NCBI RefSeq assembly: GCF_008065115.1
Contig: NZ_CP042913.1
Coordinates: 1,648,338-1,712,337 of the forward strand
Reading direction: 5' to 3'
Origin: Bythopirellula goksoeyrii
Lineage (GTDB): Bacteria > Planctomycetota > Planctomycetia > Pirellulales > Lacipirellulaceae
DNA length: 64,000 nt
Shown: positions 45,435 to 56,770 of the stretch, piece by piece
Layout of the letters: the number at the start of each line of letters is the position of its first letter
Position numbering within the stretch: the first letter of the stretch is position 1
Position numbers and translations under genes: made by a program
Notes under the pieces: generated by a model
What the model was told of the DNA's origin: nothing
Database searches by the model: none
Seen by the model: only the letters and a program-made list of their open reading frames with translations

Positions 45435-48146
45435 TTACCACACCAAGAAGCTTTGCTTGGAGAAGATCGTGACCGCAGCGATCTCGCCGAAGTCGTAATC
45501 GGTCGCGTTCTGGCCACCGGCCAGTTCCACTCCGAGTACCAAGTCTTTGACTTCAGTTGTGGTCACATCGTTCGGGATGACAAAGGGTCCGGGCTGCTCA
45601 CCCAAGAAACCGCCGTGAGAACCGATGCGGTCTTTGCCATCCTTGTAAGGGCTTGGCTGAGTTTCGATAATCCGATACATGCCGGGAGTTAAGTTATCAA
45701 ATCGATACGATCCATTGGAAGCGGTTGTCGTTGTACGAGTCACAGCTGCACCAGTGATGTCAGTGCCCTTTACTGTGATCACGACGTTGCTCAGAGGACG
45801 CTCTCCGGAATCAAAGACCCCGTTGTCGTTCTTGTCGACATACACAGATCCCGAGAGGCTTGCTGGGTCGATCTTTACTAGCGTGGTTTCGTCATCGTCA
45901 TTGTTATTGAGATTGGTCTCTTGTTCGTTGCCTTCCACGTGAGCCACATTCAGGAGGGTACCAACAAAGCTCTGGTTCACGTTTACGTCAATCGTAATCG
46001 TGCGAGTCGCGCCGCTTGCCAGATTGCCAATGGCGAATTCCAGTTCCCGACCGTTTATCGAAGCGGGTGTTAGAGATGCACCAACATAGGTCACTCCAGT
46101 GGCCGGGAGCGTATCGGTCACGACGACCCCAGTAGCGTTGGAAGGGCCGTTGTTGACAATCTCAAGCGTGTAAGTGAACGAACTGCCTGGTTCGACCGGG
46201 TCTCGGCTATCGATCTTGGTAATTGCCAAGTCGATGCGAGGTGTGACCGGGTTGGAAACCGAGTCGGTATTATTGGAGAGATTAACTTCTTTCGGGGCAG
46301 CCACCGTAGCGGTATTGACCAAGGTTCCCGTGGCATCGTCCGAGGCCAGCGCCTGGATGGTGATAATCACCGTAGCGCCCGGCTGCATCGTCCCGAGGTC
46401 AGCGGTGACGACACCTCCGGAATGTTGCAACGTAACACCCGGAATGCTCACGGTTCCCGAGACAAACGAGGCGAAGGAAGGAAGCGTGTCGGTAAAGGTC
46501 GTGCCGGCTGCCGCGGAAGGACCGGAGTTATCAATTTTGATAGAGTAATTGAGTGTTTCTCTGGGCGCGACTGAGGTCTGTTGCACCGACTTGTCCAAGG
46601 AGAGATCAAAACCGAAGAACCCGAAATCGACCGTCAAATTGGAATTGCTATTCGCATCACCATCGTTGGTAGGTTCAGCTGCACCAGTGAGCGTGAGCGC
46701 TTGGCTTACGACTCCAGCACCTGCCAGTGGAGTGCCATTGTCGTCGTTGTTGATATTGTTGTCTGGATCTGCAGCGAGTGAACTACCCAAACTGGAAGTT
46801 AAACCATTGAGTTTGCCTCCCGTGATGAAGTTCGTCGGATCGACTTGGGCAATGTATTTACCGGGCAACAAATCAGAGAACAAATAATTCCCGTTGGAGT
46901 CGGTTGTCGTCGAACCCATCAGGGCGTCGACTCCGCTGGTATAGCTGTTGTCGCCGTTAGTGTCCTCATACAGATTGAGTTTTACACCTGCAATGCCCAC
47001 CTCGCCCGTGTCAAAGAGGCCATTGTCGTCGATGTCGGCCCATACCTTGTCACCCAGACTCAGGCGGGGCGAAGCTGTAAGATTCACGCGTTTCGTGGTA
47101 CGACCGACGAGTCCTACTAGTGACACCTGTCCGTCGACAGCCGAGACACCTTCGAAGGTGAGTTCCAAAGCACCCACATTGGAGAAATCGGCACCGCTGC
47201 CGCTCTTGGCAATGGGCACATCGTCAAAGCGGAATACCGCCTGGCCGGTTGCCGCACCACCTGCAGATTGGGGAACCGTGGTGGTAAATTCCGACCAGTT
47301 GTTCGCATCCGTATAAATCCGCAGCTTGATCTTGGCGTCGGGATGGTCGGCACCTGAAGTGAGTGCGATCCCGGTCATGGTGTTCCCATTGTATTGGGTG
47401 AGGTCGTAGCCTCCCAACCCGGTGGCATCCACGTTGAGTGCATTGCCGTCGGCCCCATCCCATACGATTTTGGCGTTGCCAGTTACCGTGGAATCGCTCG
47501 ACAAGCGAAGCAATCCATCTCCGTTCTTTGCTGCCCCGCTAATGAGCGACACAGAGGACCATGGATCATCACCCTGGGTGAGTTCGACGAACATGTCGCG
47601 CTCTCCTCCCAGGACTCCACCGTCCGTTTGTGTCGAGTTCTGGTTAGCAGGTAATGGAGGTGAGGCTTCGACAATTTGTGTCGATTTGAAATCATCGATT
47701 TTCGGTCCGACTACACCCTCGGCTTCTGCTAGAGAAATGACCACCTTCTGCGTGTCCGTGCCCGGCTTGAACTGCAACTCGGCAGGTAGATCTACCTTGA
47801 CGAAGTACGTCCCCGCTTCAACTCCAATAAAGGCATATTGGCCCAGCGAATTTGTCTGGTTGGTGGCAACCTGCACATCGCTGGCGTCGAATGTGCCGTT
47901 TCCACTGTCGCGATAGAGGGTCACAGCTGCGCCGGCAATCACCACGTCATTGCTCGAGTCGCCGTCACCCTGCAAATCGGTACGAACCGTACCGATGATC
48001 TCGGCCATATCTGCGGCAAGCATTTGGCGAGCTTCAAGTGTTTCGAATTTCAAATTGGATCGTCGCAACGATCGATGCTGGTTTTTGCGGCCATTGGTGC
48101 GGGTGCGAACCGGGAACTTCGAAAACTTTGGGCCTTGAGCAGCCAT
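45435..48146 (-). CDS. Large surface protein with LEPR-type start, SdrD_B and DUF11 repeats
   Basis: A basic N terminus leads to the planctomycete motif FETLEARQMLAAD, thought to serve export. Then come SdrD_B-like (Cna-type) modules such as GTVRTDLQGDGDSSNDVVIA and VWADIDDNGLFDTGEVGIAG, a middle region of about 150 residues, and DUF11-type repeats (LNYSIKIDNSGPSAAAGTTF). A last SdrD_B module (VYVDKNDNGVFDSGERPLSN) and the end region follow, without a PEP-CTERM tail. 903 residues. It is likely a cell-wall or surface adhesin-type protein; binding partners are unknown. Convergent with the xylonate dehydratase gene 23 bases away. Confidence 0.85.
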   Translation of the reverse strand: MAAQGPKFSKFPVRTRTNGRKNQHRSLRRSNLKFETLEARQMLAADMAEIIGTVRTDLQGDGDSSNDVVIAGAAVTLYRDSGNGTFDASDVQVATNQTNSLGQYAFIGVEAGTYFVKVDLPAELQFKPGTDTQKVVISLAEAEGVVGPKIDDFKSTQIVEASPPLPANQNSTQTDGGVLGGERDMFVELTQGDDPWSSVSLISGAAKNGDGLLRLSSDSTVTGNAKIVWDGADGNALNVDATGLGGYDLTQYNGNTMTGIALTSGADHPDAKIKLRIYTDANNWSEFTTTVPQSAGGAATGQAVFRFDDVPIAKSGSGADFSNVGALELTFEGVSAVDGQVSLVGLVGRTTKRVNLTASPRLSLGDKVWADIDDNGLFDTGEVGIAGVKLNLYEDTNGDNSYTSGVDALMGSTTTDSNGNYLFSDLLPGKYIAQVDPTNFITGGKLNGLTSSLGSSLAADPDNNINNDDNGTPLAGAGVVSQALTLTGAAEPTNDGDANSNSNLTVDFGFFGFDLSLDKSVQQTSVAPRETLNYSIKIDNSGPSAAAGTTFTDTLPSFASFVSGTVSIPGVTLQHSGGVVTADLGTMQPGATVIITIQALASDDATGTLVNTATVAAPKEVNLSNNTDSVSNPVTPRIDLAITKIDSRDPVEPGSSFTYTLEIVNNGPSNATGVVVTDTLPATGVTYVGASLTPASINGRELEFAIGNLASGATRTITIDVNVNQSFVGTLLNVAHVEGNEQETNLNNNDDDETTLVKIDPASLSGSVYVDKNDNGVFDSGERPLSNVVITVKGTDITGAAVTRTTTTASNGSYRFDNLTPGMYRIIETQPSPYKDGKDRIGSHGGFLGEQPGPFVIPNDVTTTEVKDLVLGVELAGGQNATDYDFGEIAAVTIFSKQSFLVW

Positions 48147-48230
48147 AGAAATTACCTCACGAGTGCTAGCAAACCTGTCACGAAAAGAGCAGTCCGTGAG
48201 AGATGTATCGGCAGATTACACCCTGGTAGT

Positions 48231-50261
48231 TCACCAGGAGTACTCACCCCCGAGGTTGAATCCCTGAATCAGCATATTTGTCTCGTTAAAGACGAACTGC
48301 GGTCGGAAGGGGGGGATGACAGCGTTAGGCTCTTCGCCAAATCTCGGTACCAGGGTGCCGTTGATTTCTCGATCGATTTGGTCGCCGGGGCGCACCACAT
48401 CGGTCCAGTACAGGAGGGTATATCCTCCGATCAACTTGAGATTAGGCGTCAGCTTGTAGCCAAGATTGAGATTGATTTCAGGAATCATGCAGAAGCTATC
48501 ACGTTCATAGTCACCAATATTTGAGACCTGCGCTAGCAATCCACCCTCTTGTGGAGGGGGAGGGTCGTTTTCGACAGGAGTCAGTGTCGTTTGGCCAGCA
48601 ATCGAAACTTTCTGGTGGTTGTTGCCGATGCCGATTTTCGACAGCACGCTCAACGACCAGCGGTTGCGCTCGATTCCCCAATCGAATCCAAGCTCGCCTC
48701 CAGTGAAATCATTGCTAGTGCTGAAGCGATCCAACACAGTCGTGCGAGTTCCATTCGGGGGAAAATCGTCCGGAAGAATAATATCGGGGTCGGTTACGTT
48801 TACTTCCAAGTCTTCGAATATTTGAAGCTGCTCTTGCAACCCGTACCAACGGAAACCAAGTAGGAAGTCAACATAGCGGCGATCACCACAAACGGGGCCG
48901 CAGCAACTTCCACAGCCGATAGGTCCGCAACCGCAGTCGATCCCTCCACCGCAGGCAATTCCTGCACCACAGCCACCAACGCAGTCACCGCAGCAGATGT
49001 CGGCAGCGCCGCATCGGCACAGATTATGACGAAGTCTAAAGCCAGCGCCTTGAAATTCACTGCTAGATGTCACGGTCACGTCGCCATTGAGCAGCGCCGA
49101 CGAAACCTGTTCGGCCGCTTCTCGAGGCGGCAGGAAGACCATTTCATCTTCGTCGTCCAAGAAGAAAGGAACGAGCTCGAAATAGGGGCGGGAGATAATC
49201 GGAGTTCCGTCGACACCCCCTGCGGTGAATGATTCATCGATCGTGCCCAAGTAGAGGTAGTCTGCTTCGAGGGCCTGCTTGCGCTCGTCGTCGATCCAGG
49301 AACCTAAGGAGACACGGAAGCCACTACGAGAATCTTCAAGGATGGGGTTGCCACCATAGAGTATCGAGGTGTCTGGAAAAGTGAGACGTGGATAGTTGGG
49401 ATTTCCAGGTTCGACTCCTGGATTGGGGAGAATGGCTCCTAGTTCCGTTTCGTCGGTAGTTGTTGTCACCAGTGGCGGCGTATCCATGCCGTCGAACCAC
49501 CAGAGCAAGTATTCACCACGTAAGTAAACGCGACTGGGTTGCCAGACGCCTGCTCCACAGCCTCCGAGTACGTCGCATCCCAAATGGCCACCATCGGGGT
49601 AACCACCTAAATGGAATCCTTCGTCGCCCAGGTACAAGGGGTCGCCATCGAATGAACCATCGTAGGAATATGTTTCTTCCATCGCTATCGCTGAATCAGA
49701 ATCGTCGGCTGGGGTCGGTTCGAGCAGCGCTTCCCCTTCCTCAGTGCCCGCAGGAATGGGCTCTTGGAATGCCGCAAGCTGTACGCCATTGCTCGTCTTA
49801 GTATTGGAAAGGCTTGGCAGCATCAGTTGTGAAGCGAGCAAGACATCGCCCGTGTCGTGCTTCACCCCCACGACTTTGCCTAGATAAGGCTTCAAATCAA
49901 CTCGGTCGACCGGCTCGACATAGCGGAGCACGCCCCCATAGCGATCAACCAAGGCATAGGGAGGGGTCCCTTCCGACTCGCTGGAATTACGCACAAGCTT
50001 CGCTTGCAGTTTCGGCTGGTTCGCAGGCCTCGTTCTAGAGACCCTCCGTGCCGAGTAATTTCCACCACGGGAAACTGGGGCCGGGTTATCAAAAATGGCA
50101 TCTAGCATATTCCCAGCGGCACGATCGGTTTCGTTCGTCCGATTCGTCCCATTGGCGGAAGACCTCTGCTGTTGGGCATCAGCCGCCTGAAGCGAAAAAG
50201 CAAATAGCAAGAGATACGCAGCGCCGAGCACGGCGTACGATTGGTATCGCGCGACAGTCAT
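48231..50261 (-). CDS. BBP7-family outer-membrane beta-barrel protein
   Basis: From ATG 50261 the 676 residues show a signal peptide (VLGAAYLLLFAFSLQAADA), an unstructured N-terminal part and the BBP7 (PF07585) barrel starting at VYLRGEYLLWWFDGMDTPPL. Later barrel strands include SGFRVSLGSWIDDE, LLGFRWYGLQEQ, LGFDWGIERNRWSLSVLSK and INLNLGYKLTPNLKLIGGYT. A cysteine-glycine-rich stretch (CGAADICCGDCVGGCGAG) inside the barrel is unusual and might bind metal or form disulfides. BBP7 proteins are typical of planctomycetes and of unknown function. The frame is open to 50432. Confidence 0.85.
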   Translation of the reverse strand: MTVARYQSYAVLGAAYLLLFAFSLQAADAQQQRSSANGTNRTNETDRAAGNMLDAIFDNPAPVSRGGNYSARRVSRTRPANQPKLQAKLVRNSSESEGTPPYALVDRYGGVLRYVEPVDRVDLKPYLGKVVGVKHDTGDVLLASQLMLPSLSNTKTSNGVQLAAFQEPIPAGTEEGEALLEPTPADDSDSAIAMEETYSYDGSFDGDPLYLGDEGFHLGGYPDGGHLGCDVLGGCGAGVWQPSRVYLRGEYLLWWFDGMDTPPLVTTTTDETELGAILPNPGVEPGNPNYPRLTFPDTSILYGGNPILEDSRSGFRVSLGSWIDDERKQALEADYLYLGTIDESFTAGGVDGTPIISRPYFELVPFFLDDEDEMVFLPPREAAEQVSSALLNGDVTVTSSSEFQGAGFRLRHNLCRCGAADICCGDCVGGCGAGIACGGGIDCGCGPIGCGSCCGPVCGDRRYVDFLLGFRWYGLQEQLQIFEDLEVNVTDPDIILPDDFPPNGTRTTVLDRFSTSNDFTGGELGFDWGIERNRWSLSVLSKIGIGNNHQKVSIAGQTTLTPVENDPPPPQEGGLLAQVSNIGDYERDSFCMIPEINLNLGYKLTPNLKLIGGYTLLYWTDVVRPGDQIDREINGTLVPRFGEEPNAVIPPFRPQFVFNETNMLIQGFNLGGEYSW

Positions 50262-50603
50262 GTGTTCGTCCTTCCCCGTGCACCTGCGCAGACAATCAGT
50301 CAGTTCAGGCCAATCGGGACTGGATAAGGTGGTAGTAGAGAAGAGGTAGTCACGAAAAGCGGCAGGGTTGTAGCAAAGTGGGGAATCCCCTGGCAAGAGC
50401 AATTTTTCCAGCGGATCGATCTTCGCTTGCAAGATTCTGTGGAAGACGAAAATAGGGGCTATGAAGTAGCTCGGTTAGCATGTCTGATAGGTAAGAAGTT
50501 GCTATCATGATCGGACTGCGATTGGTCAGTTAATGGCCATGGATGAGGGTTAAGCGGTGATAGCATTCCCATCGAACTGAGATTTTGGAGTAAACGAAGA
50601 AAA
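50262..50603. other. Divergent intergenic region
   Basis: About 340 bases between the BBP7 gene and the cupin gene, which diverge. No further gene, RNA or repeat is seen. Frames here are extensions of the BBP7 frame or chance. Confidence 0.45.
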
Positions 50604-50990
50604 ATGAAACTGAAACATTCCAAAGATGTGCCACGTAATAAGGTGGATATGGAGGGGGCTGACGGGTGCCAAGTGCAGATACTCGTCGGCAAGGATGAAG
50701 AGGCCCCGAATTTTGTGATGCGTCAATTTGAAGTCGCTCCGGGGGGCCACACCCCAAGACATTTTCATGACTACGAGCACGAGATTTACGTCGTCGAAGG
50801 AAGTGGCACTGTTCTCGAAGGGGACGTGGAGCATCCCCTTGAGCAAGGCGACGTGGTGTTTGTCTCGCCTGAGGATGTCCACCAGTTCAAGAACACAGGT
50901 TCCGTTCCACTGAAGTTCCTTTGCCTGATTCCCAACTCTGCTACCGGCAAGAACGTCACTGTTGTGCCAGAGTGCGGGTTGGAATCTTGA
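50604..50990 (+). CDS. Cupin-domain protein
   Basis: A single conserved barrel of 128 residues with both cupin motifs: GGHTPRHFHDYEHEIYVVEG (three metal-type histidines and the glutamate) and GDVVFVSPEDVHQFKNTG. It probably binds a metal ion. Substrate and reaction are unknown; small cupins of this kind range from isomerases to transcriptional sensors. It stands alone, with a 340-base divergent spacer upstream and an inverted repeat separating it from ligA. Confidence 0.88.
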   Translation: MKLKHSKDVPRNKVDMEGADGCQVQILVGKDEEAPNFVMRQFEVAPGGHTPRHFHDYEHEIYVVEGSGTVLEGDVEHPLEQGDVVFVSPEDVHQFKNTGSVPLKFLCLIPNSATGKNVTVVPECGLES

Positions 50991-51017
50991 GAAGAATCAC
51001 AGTGGATTCAATCATAG

Positions 51018-51078
51018 TAGCCGCTGGCGGAAGCCCGCGGTTTTCTCCATGGCAACCATTGGCTTCCGCCAACGGCTA
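51018..51078. repeat. TAGCCGC inverted repeat
   Basis: TAGCCGCTGGCGGAAGCC is complementary to GGCTTCCGCCAACGGCTA over 17 of 18 positions, with a 25-base loop. It lies between the cupin and ligA genes. It is the best-preserved copy in the window of a dispersed family. Confidence 0.8.
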
Positions 51079-51081
51079 TGA

Positions 51082-53106
<2,025 letters not shown>

Positions 53107-53163
53107 AGTACTTTGTCATTCCTAAAGATTGCGCTCAACTCCAAAAAAAGTCCTAACAAAGCC

Positions 53164-55515
53164 CTAATTCGTTTTACGGATCGCAGCATTCACTTCCGGT
53201 GAAATCGCTACGCCGAGTTGCTCAGCGCGGCGGATGAGTTGGCGGGCTTCCTCATGTGCGCCTTGCTGCCACAACAGTAGACCCAGATTGTAGTTGAGTT
53301 GTGGGGCATCAGGATGCACCGCGAGCCCTGCACGATAGGCCCGCTCGGCTTCGGCATTCATGCCCAATTGAGCTAGCAGGCCGCCATAGTTGGCACTTGC
53401 TGCGGGGTCTCCTGGTTTGAGATCTAGGGCACGTTGATAGGCTTCCAGTGCCGAGTCGACAGCCCCCAACACGTAGTAAGTATTGGCAAGCTGTAACTGG
53501 GAAGTGAAATGTTGCGGGTCGAGTTTCTGTGCTCGCGATAGAAACGTGATTGCGCGCATGGGTTTGTTTAACTGGAATTGCGTAAGCCCCATCTGATAGT
53601 TCAGTTCAGCAGACTCCGGACTGATTTGAAGTGCATCTTTCAAAGGTACCAACGCGCGTTGGGGGTCTCCGGCGGCATTGAGCGAAGCGCCCAGTGCGGC
53701 CAAGACTCTCCAGTTGTCGGCATTGTCAGCGGCGAGGAAGCTTGCCAGTTCGACCGCTTGGTGGTGATGGCCGTCGCGGTTGAGTAATTGAATCTTTCCC
53801 AATTCTCCGATGAGAGAATCTGGGAATCGCTCTGCGATCGTTGTGTACAGCGTTGCTGCTTGTTGAGTTTGGTTCTGATCGAGATAAAAGTCCGCCAATT
53901 GTTCGTAAGGTTCGGCCGACTCGGAGCCCAGTTCAACTGCGAGCTTCAGTTCGACTTCAGCTTGTTCTTGCTCGCCCAGGCGGTGGAGTACCGTCCCCAG
54001 ATCGCAATGATGCGACCATTGATTCGGAGCGATGGCGATGGCCTTTTCGAACTGCCGCTTGGCTTCCTGCAATCGGTTGCCCAGCAGATAGGCTAGACCC
54101 AAATCAGCGTGGGCAGTGTGAGAACGCTCACGAAGGGCCAAGGCTTTCTCGGCGTGGAGTATGGCCTGTGGGGCATTGCCTTTGGACAATGCATTGCGAC
54201 TGAGCAAGGCGTGGCATTCGGGAAGATTAGGTGTTAGCGCAGCCAAGGCGACTAAACGCTCGGAAGGGCCGTCCTCAGGTTCAAGCAGCAAGCGCCTGCG
54301 CTCAGCGAATAGCAGACCCGCCATGATGGCAAGTAGTAATGCCCATTTGGCCGCATGGATTGCCGCCGGTACAGTGATCATCGGCGGGGCATCGCTCGTT
54401 GGAGTCTCGACTAAATTCTCCTGTGTCTTGCGTTCACTTACTTTCCAGATGAAGCCGTCAAAGTAGAAATGGAGAAACGAAGAAGTCACGAAAGCGGCGA
54501 TAAGCCACTGGTAGGCATTCTCGGTTCCTGCGGTGAAAATGTAGGCATTGGCGTCCACCGTGAAGTAGCGAATTGAGCTATATGCCGCAATTGCTGCCAA
54601 GTAGAGGCCCAACATGCTCCATCGATCTTCGAAGAGAAAACCCAATGGTCCGAAGCGATTGCCGGCGCGGTTGAAGAGGCGCTTGTTGTAGATCCATACG
54701 ATCGCGTAGTACTGGACGGCGTGGTAGATCTCGAACATCGCAATGCCAATCAAGAGATTGACCGAGAGTCGTCCCGTGTACCAGAAGAACCAACCAGTCG
54801 TACCGATTAGCAATAGTTTGACCCAAGAGATCGGATAGCCGGCTTTATGCAGTCGTAGGAGGTTCACCAGATAGCCAATCAGGACCGCGATCAGCGCTCC
54901 GCCAATCAGCAGCCGCGCCCAATCGAGCCAGACGGGACCAAATATAGGAAGGCCAGACTCCCACATCGTTTTGGCAATGCCGAACATGCGGGCATCGCTG
55001 AACACAACACCAGCAACAAACACAGTCAGGCAGAGCCAATGATCGAGACGGGCAGTCAAGCGATCGGTCACTCCCCGTCGCAGGTCGTAGATGCGCATGA
55101 AACCGTATGTTTGCATCAATCCGTGCCAAGTGCCCCAAATCAGCAAGACCAACTCTAGTCCGTGGAGATGTCGCCAAGGAAGGTGGAGCCACTGAGCCAA
55201 TCCGCTGGGAGGCGTAAAGCAGAGAGCCATAGCGAACACCAGAGGAGGCACGAAAAGAAAACGCATGCGATATCGCGCAAAAAGCTCTCGATCGCCGTAC
55301 GCCCTCATGAAGCCTGGCAGATGATGTCCCAGGGAAGCAAATGATATCACCGCCAACGAAACTTGCTCGGGGGTGAGCCACTGACGCACCAGAACCAATA
55401 TGACCGGTACAATCAGTATTGGCGTGACTACGACGTACGTCATGTCCCACCAGGGAGAGATGATCCAGCTCTGGTGGCGGGCTTTGGCGGTTGGAGAAAG
55501 TTGCGTTGTAGACAC
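53164..55515 (-). CDS. Membrane protein with C-terminal TPR repeats
   Basis: About 783 residues from GTG 55515 (the frame is open to 55638, and the start is uncertain). The first 430 residues hold about ten hydrophobic segments, among them TYVVVTPILIVPVILVLV, FLFVPPLVFAMALCF and LCLTVFVAGVVF, with a histidine- and aromatic-rich pattern. The rest is at least eight tetratricopeptide repeats, for example HTAHADLGLAYLLGNRLQEA. Membrane-anchored TPR proteins often scaffold complexes at the inner membrane; no catalytic motif is visible. Convergent with ligA. Confidence 0.8.
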   Translation of the reverse strand: MSTTQLSPTAKARHQSWIISPWWDMTYVVVTPILIVPVILVLVRQWLTPEQVSLAVISFASLGHHLPGFMRAYGDRELFARYRMRFLFVPPLVFAMALCFTPPSGLAQWLHLPWRHLHGLELVLLIWGTWHGLMQTYGFMRIYDLRRGVTDRLTARLDHWLCLTVFVAGVVFSDARMFGIAKTMWESGLPIFGPVWLDWARLLIGGALIAVLIGYLVNLLRLHKAGYPISWVKLLLIGTTGWFFWYTGRLSVNLLIGIAMFEIYHAVQYYAIVWIYNKRLFNRAGNRFGPLGFLFEDRWSMLGLYLAAIAAYSSIRYFTVDANAYIFTAGTENAYQWLIAAFVTSSFLHFYFDGFIWKVSERKTQENLVETPTSDAPPMITVPAAIHAAKWALLLAIMAGLLFAERRRLLLEPEDGPSERLVALAALTPNLPECHALLSRNALSKGNAPQAILHAEKALALRERSHTAHADLGLAYLLGNRLQEAKRQFEKAIAIAPNQWSHHCDLGTVLHRLGEQEQAEVELKLAVELGSESAEPYEQLADFYLDQNQTQQAATLYTTIAERFPDSLIGELGKIQLLNRDGHHHQAVELASFLAADNADNWRVLAALGASLNAAGDPQRALVPLKDALQISPESAELNYQMGLTQFQLNKPMRAITFLSRAQKLDPQHFTSQLQLANTYYVLGAVDSALEAYQRALDLKPGDPAASANYGGLLAQLGMNAEAERAYRAGLAVHPDAPQLNYNLGLLLWQQGAHEEARQLIRRAEQLGVAISPEVNAAIRKTN

Positions 55516-55840
55516 GGATTTAAGCGATCTGAGTGAAATCGGGGGCCTATCTCCAAGTATTGCACCCTTCCCCGCTGCGTCCTCCCGCTGATGGGGAGAA
55601 AACTGAGAAATCGGCTCCCAAAATGGCATATTGGCCAATCATTCAAGACATAGGCGGCAAAACCGACCGATTTGGCGGGGACATTCATGAAAATGTTGGC
55701 AATTGGCGTGCGCCAGTTTATGCTGGAGAGACCGGCTGAATTATTGTCAATTCAGCCAACCCTTCGTAATTCAAGCCCTGCGATCAGCTGGGGCTTCAAG
55801 AAACCAAGTAGTCCTCGGCTTCTGAAAAGGTTGTACTGTC

Positions 55841-56725
55841 ATGGCGTCCGCCCAAATGATGAAATGGTATCTGGTATTGGCAATCATGGTCTTGGGAACT
55901 GCCGTAAGTGGGCAGCATTCAAGAGCTGATGAACCTGCTGCTGAGACGGCACCGGCGCTCGATGTGTTCGATGCCATCGACCAAGGCGTGATCGACGCAA
56001 AGTTCATCGCTCGCGATAGTCAGCGCGGCCGATTGTTCTTGACTAACAAGACCGATGAACCTGTTGATGTGCTCATTCCCGATGCCTTTGCTGGAGTTCC
56101 CGTCATGCATCAATTTGGCGGTGGTGGAGGTGGTGGCGGTTTGGGCGGCGGCGGCGGCGGGCAGCAAAGTGTCGGCGGCGGCGGCGGCGGTCGAGGCGGC
56201 GGTGGTCGAGGCGGCGGTGGTCGAGGCGGCGGTGGCGGACGCTTCAATGTTGCCCCTGAAAAAGTCAACACGATCGACGTCCCACTGTTGTGTCTGGACC
56301 ATGGTCTTCGGGATCCTTCGTCGAACAAGCCTTATGAAATTCGTCCCATCGAAGATGTTGTCGCCGACCCCGCTGTGATTGAAATTGTGGCTGCCTATGC
56401 CAATGGTGACCTGCAGCCTGCTGCAGCGCAAGCAGCAGTCTGGAATGTGAATAGCAATGTAAGTTGGCAAGAACTTGCCGCCAAACTCACGGGCACGGCC
56501 CGCCAAGTTGTGCGAGATCCGTATTTCTCTCCTGCTGAGATCAAGAACGCAATGGCGATCGTCGCTGGAGCCCAGCAGGCAACTGCCGGCCAAAAGGTAG
56601 AACGTCGCAACTGGAAACCCGTCAGCGAGAGAAATCCAGACGGCGAGAAAGATGCCACACCGGAGAAATTGGATATTCCCGAAACTGTCGGTCCACAAAG
56701 CGACCAATCGGCGGACAACAGCTAA
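55841..56725 (+). CDS. Exported protein with glycine-rich low-complexity segment
   Basis: A signal peptide (WYLVLAIMVLGTAVSGQHSRA) is followed by a conserved-looking stretch (DVFDAIDQGVIDAKFIARD, TNKTDEPVDVLIPDAFAGVP). Then comes a 42-residue tract of glycine broken by R, L and Q (about 93-134), and a second globular part (VNTIDVPLLCLDHGLRDPS, AYANGDLQPAAAQAAVWN). The tract length differs easily by replication slippage. The two parts together resemble planctomycete proteins of unknown function; I assign none. It is divergent from the TPR gene with a 325-base spacer that I find empty. Confidence 0.75.
   Translation: MASAQMMKWYLVLAIMVLGTAVSGQHSRADEPAAETAPALDVFDAIDQGVIDAKFIARDSQRGRLFLTNKTDEPVDVLIPDAFAGVPVMHQFGGGGGGGGLGGGGGGQQSVGGGGGGRGGGGRGGGGRGGGGGRFNVAPEKVNTIDVPLLCLDHGLRDPSSNKPYEIRPIEDVVADPAVIEIVAAYANGDLQPAAAQAAVWNVNSNVSWQELAAKLTGTARQVVRDPYFSPAEIKNAMAIVAGAQQATAGQKVERRNWKPVSERNPDGEKDATPEKLDIPETVGPQSDQSADNS
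56117..56239 (+). repeat. GGC/GGT codon repeat (glycine tract)
   Basis: Runs of GGC and GGT codons with three near-identical 15-base units (GGTCGAGGCGGCGGT type) encode the glycine tract. The periodic part is prone to slippage by whole codons, so length may vary between strains. The antisense frame reads as a proline run and is not a gene. Confidence 0.8.
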
Positions 56726-56770
56726 CACAACCGGAACCAGCGCGGAATTGGACCGATTCCATCCGTCTCG

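Noticed and set aside
56110-56328. Proline-rich minus-strand frame
   Set aside because: It is the antisense of the glycine tract and has no independent support.
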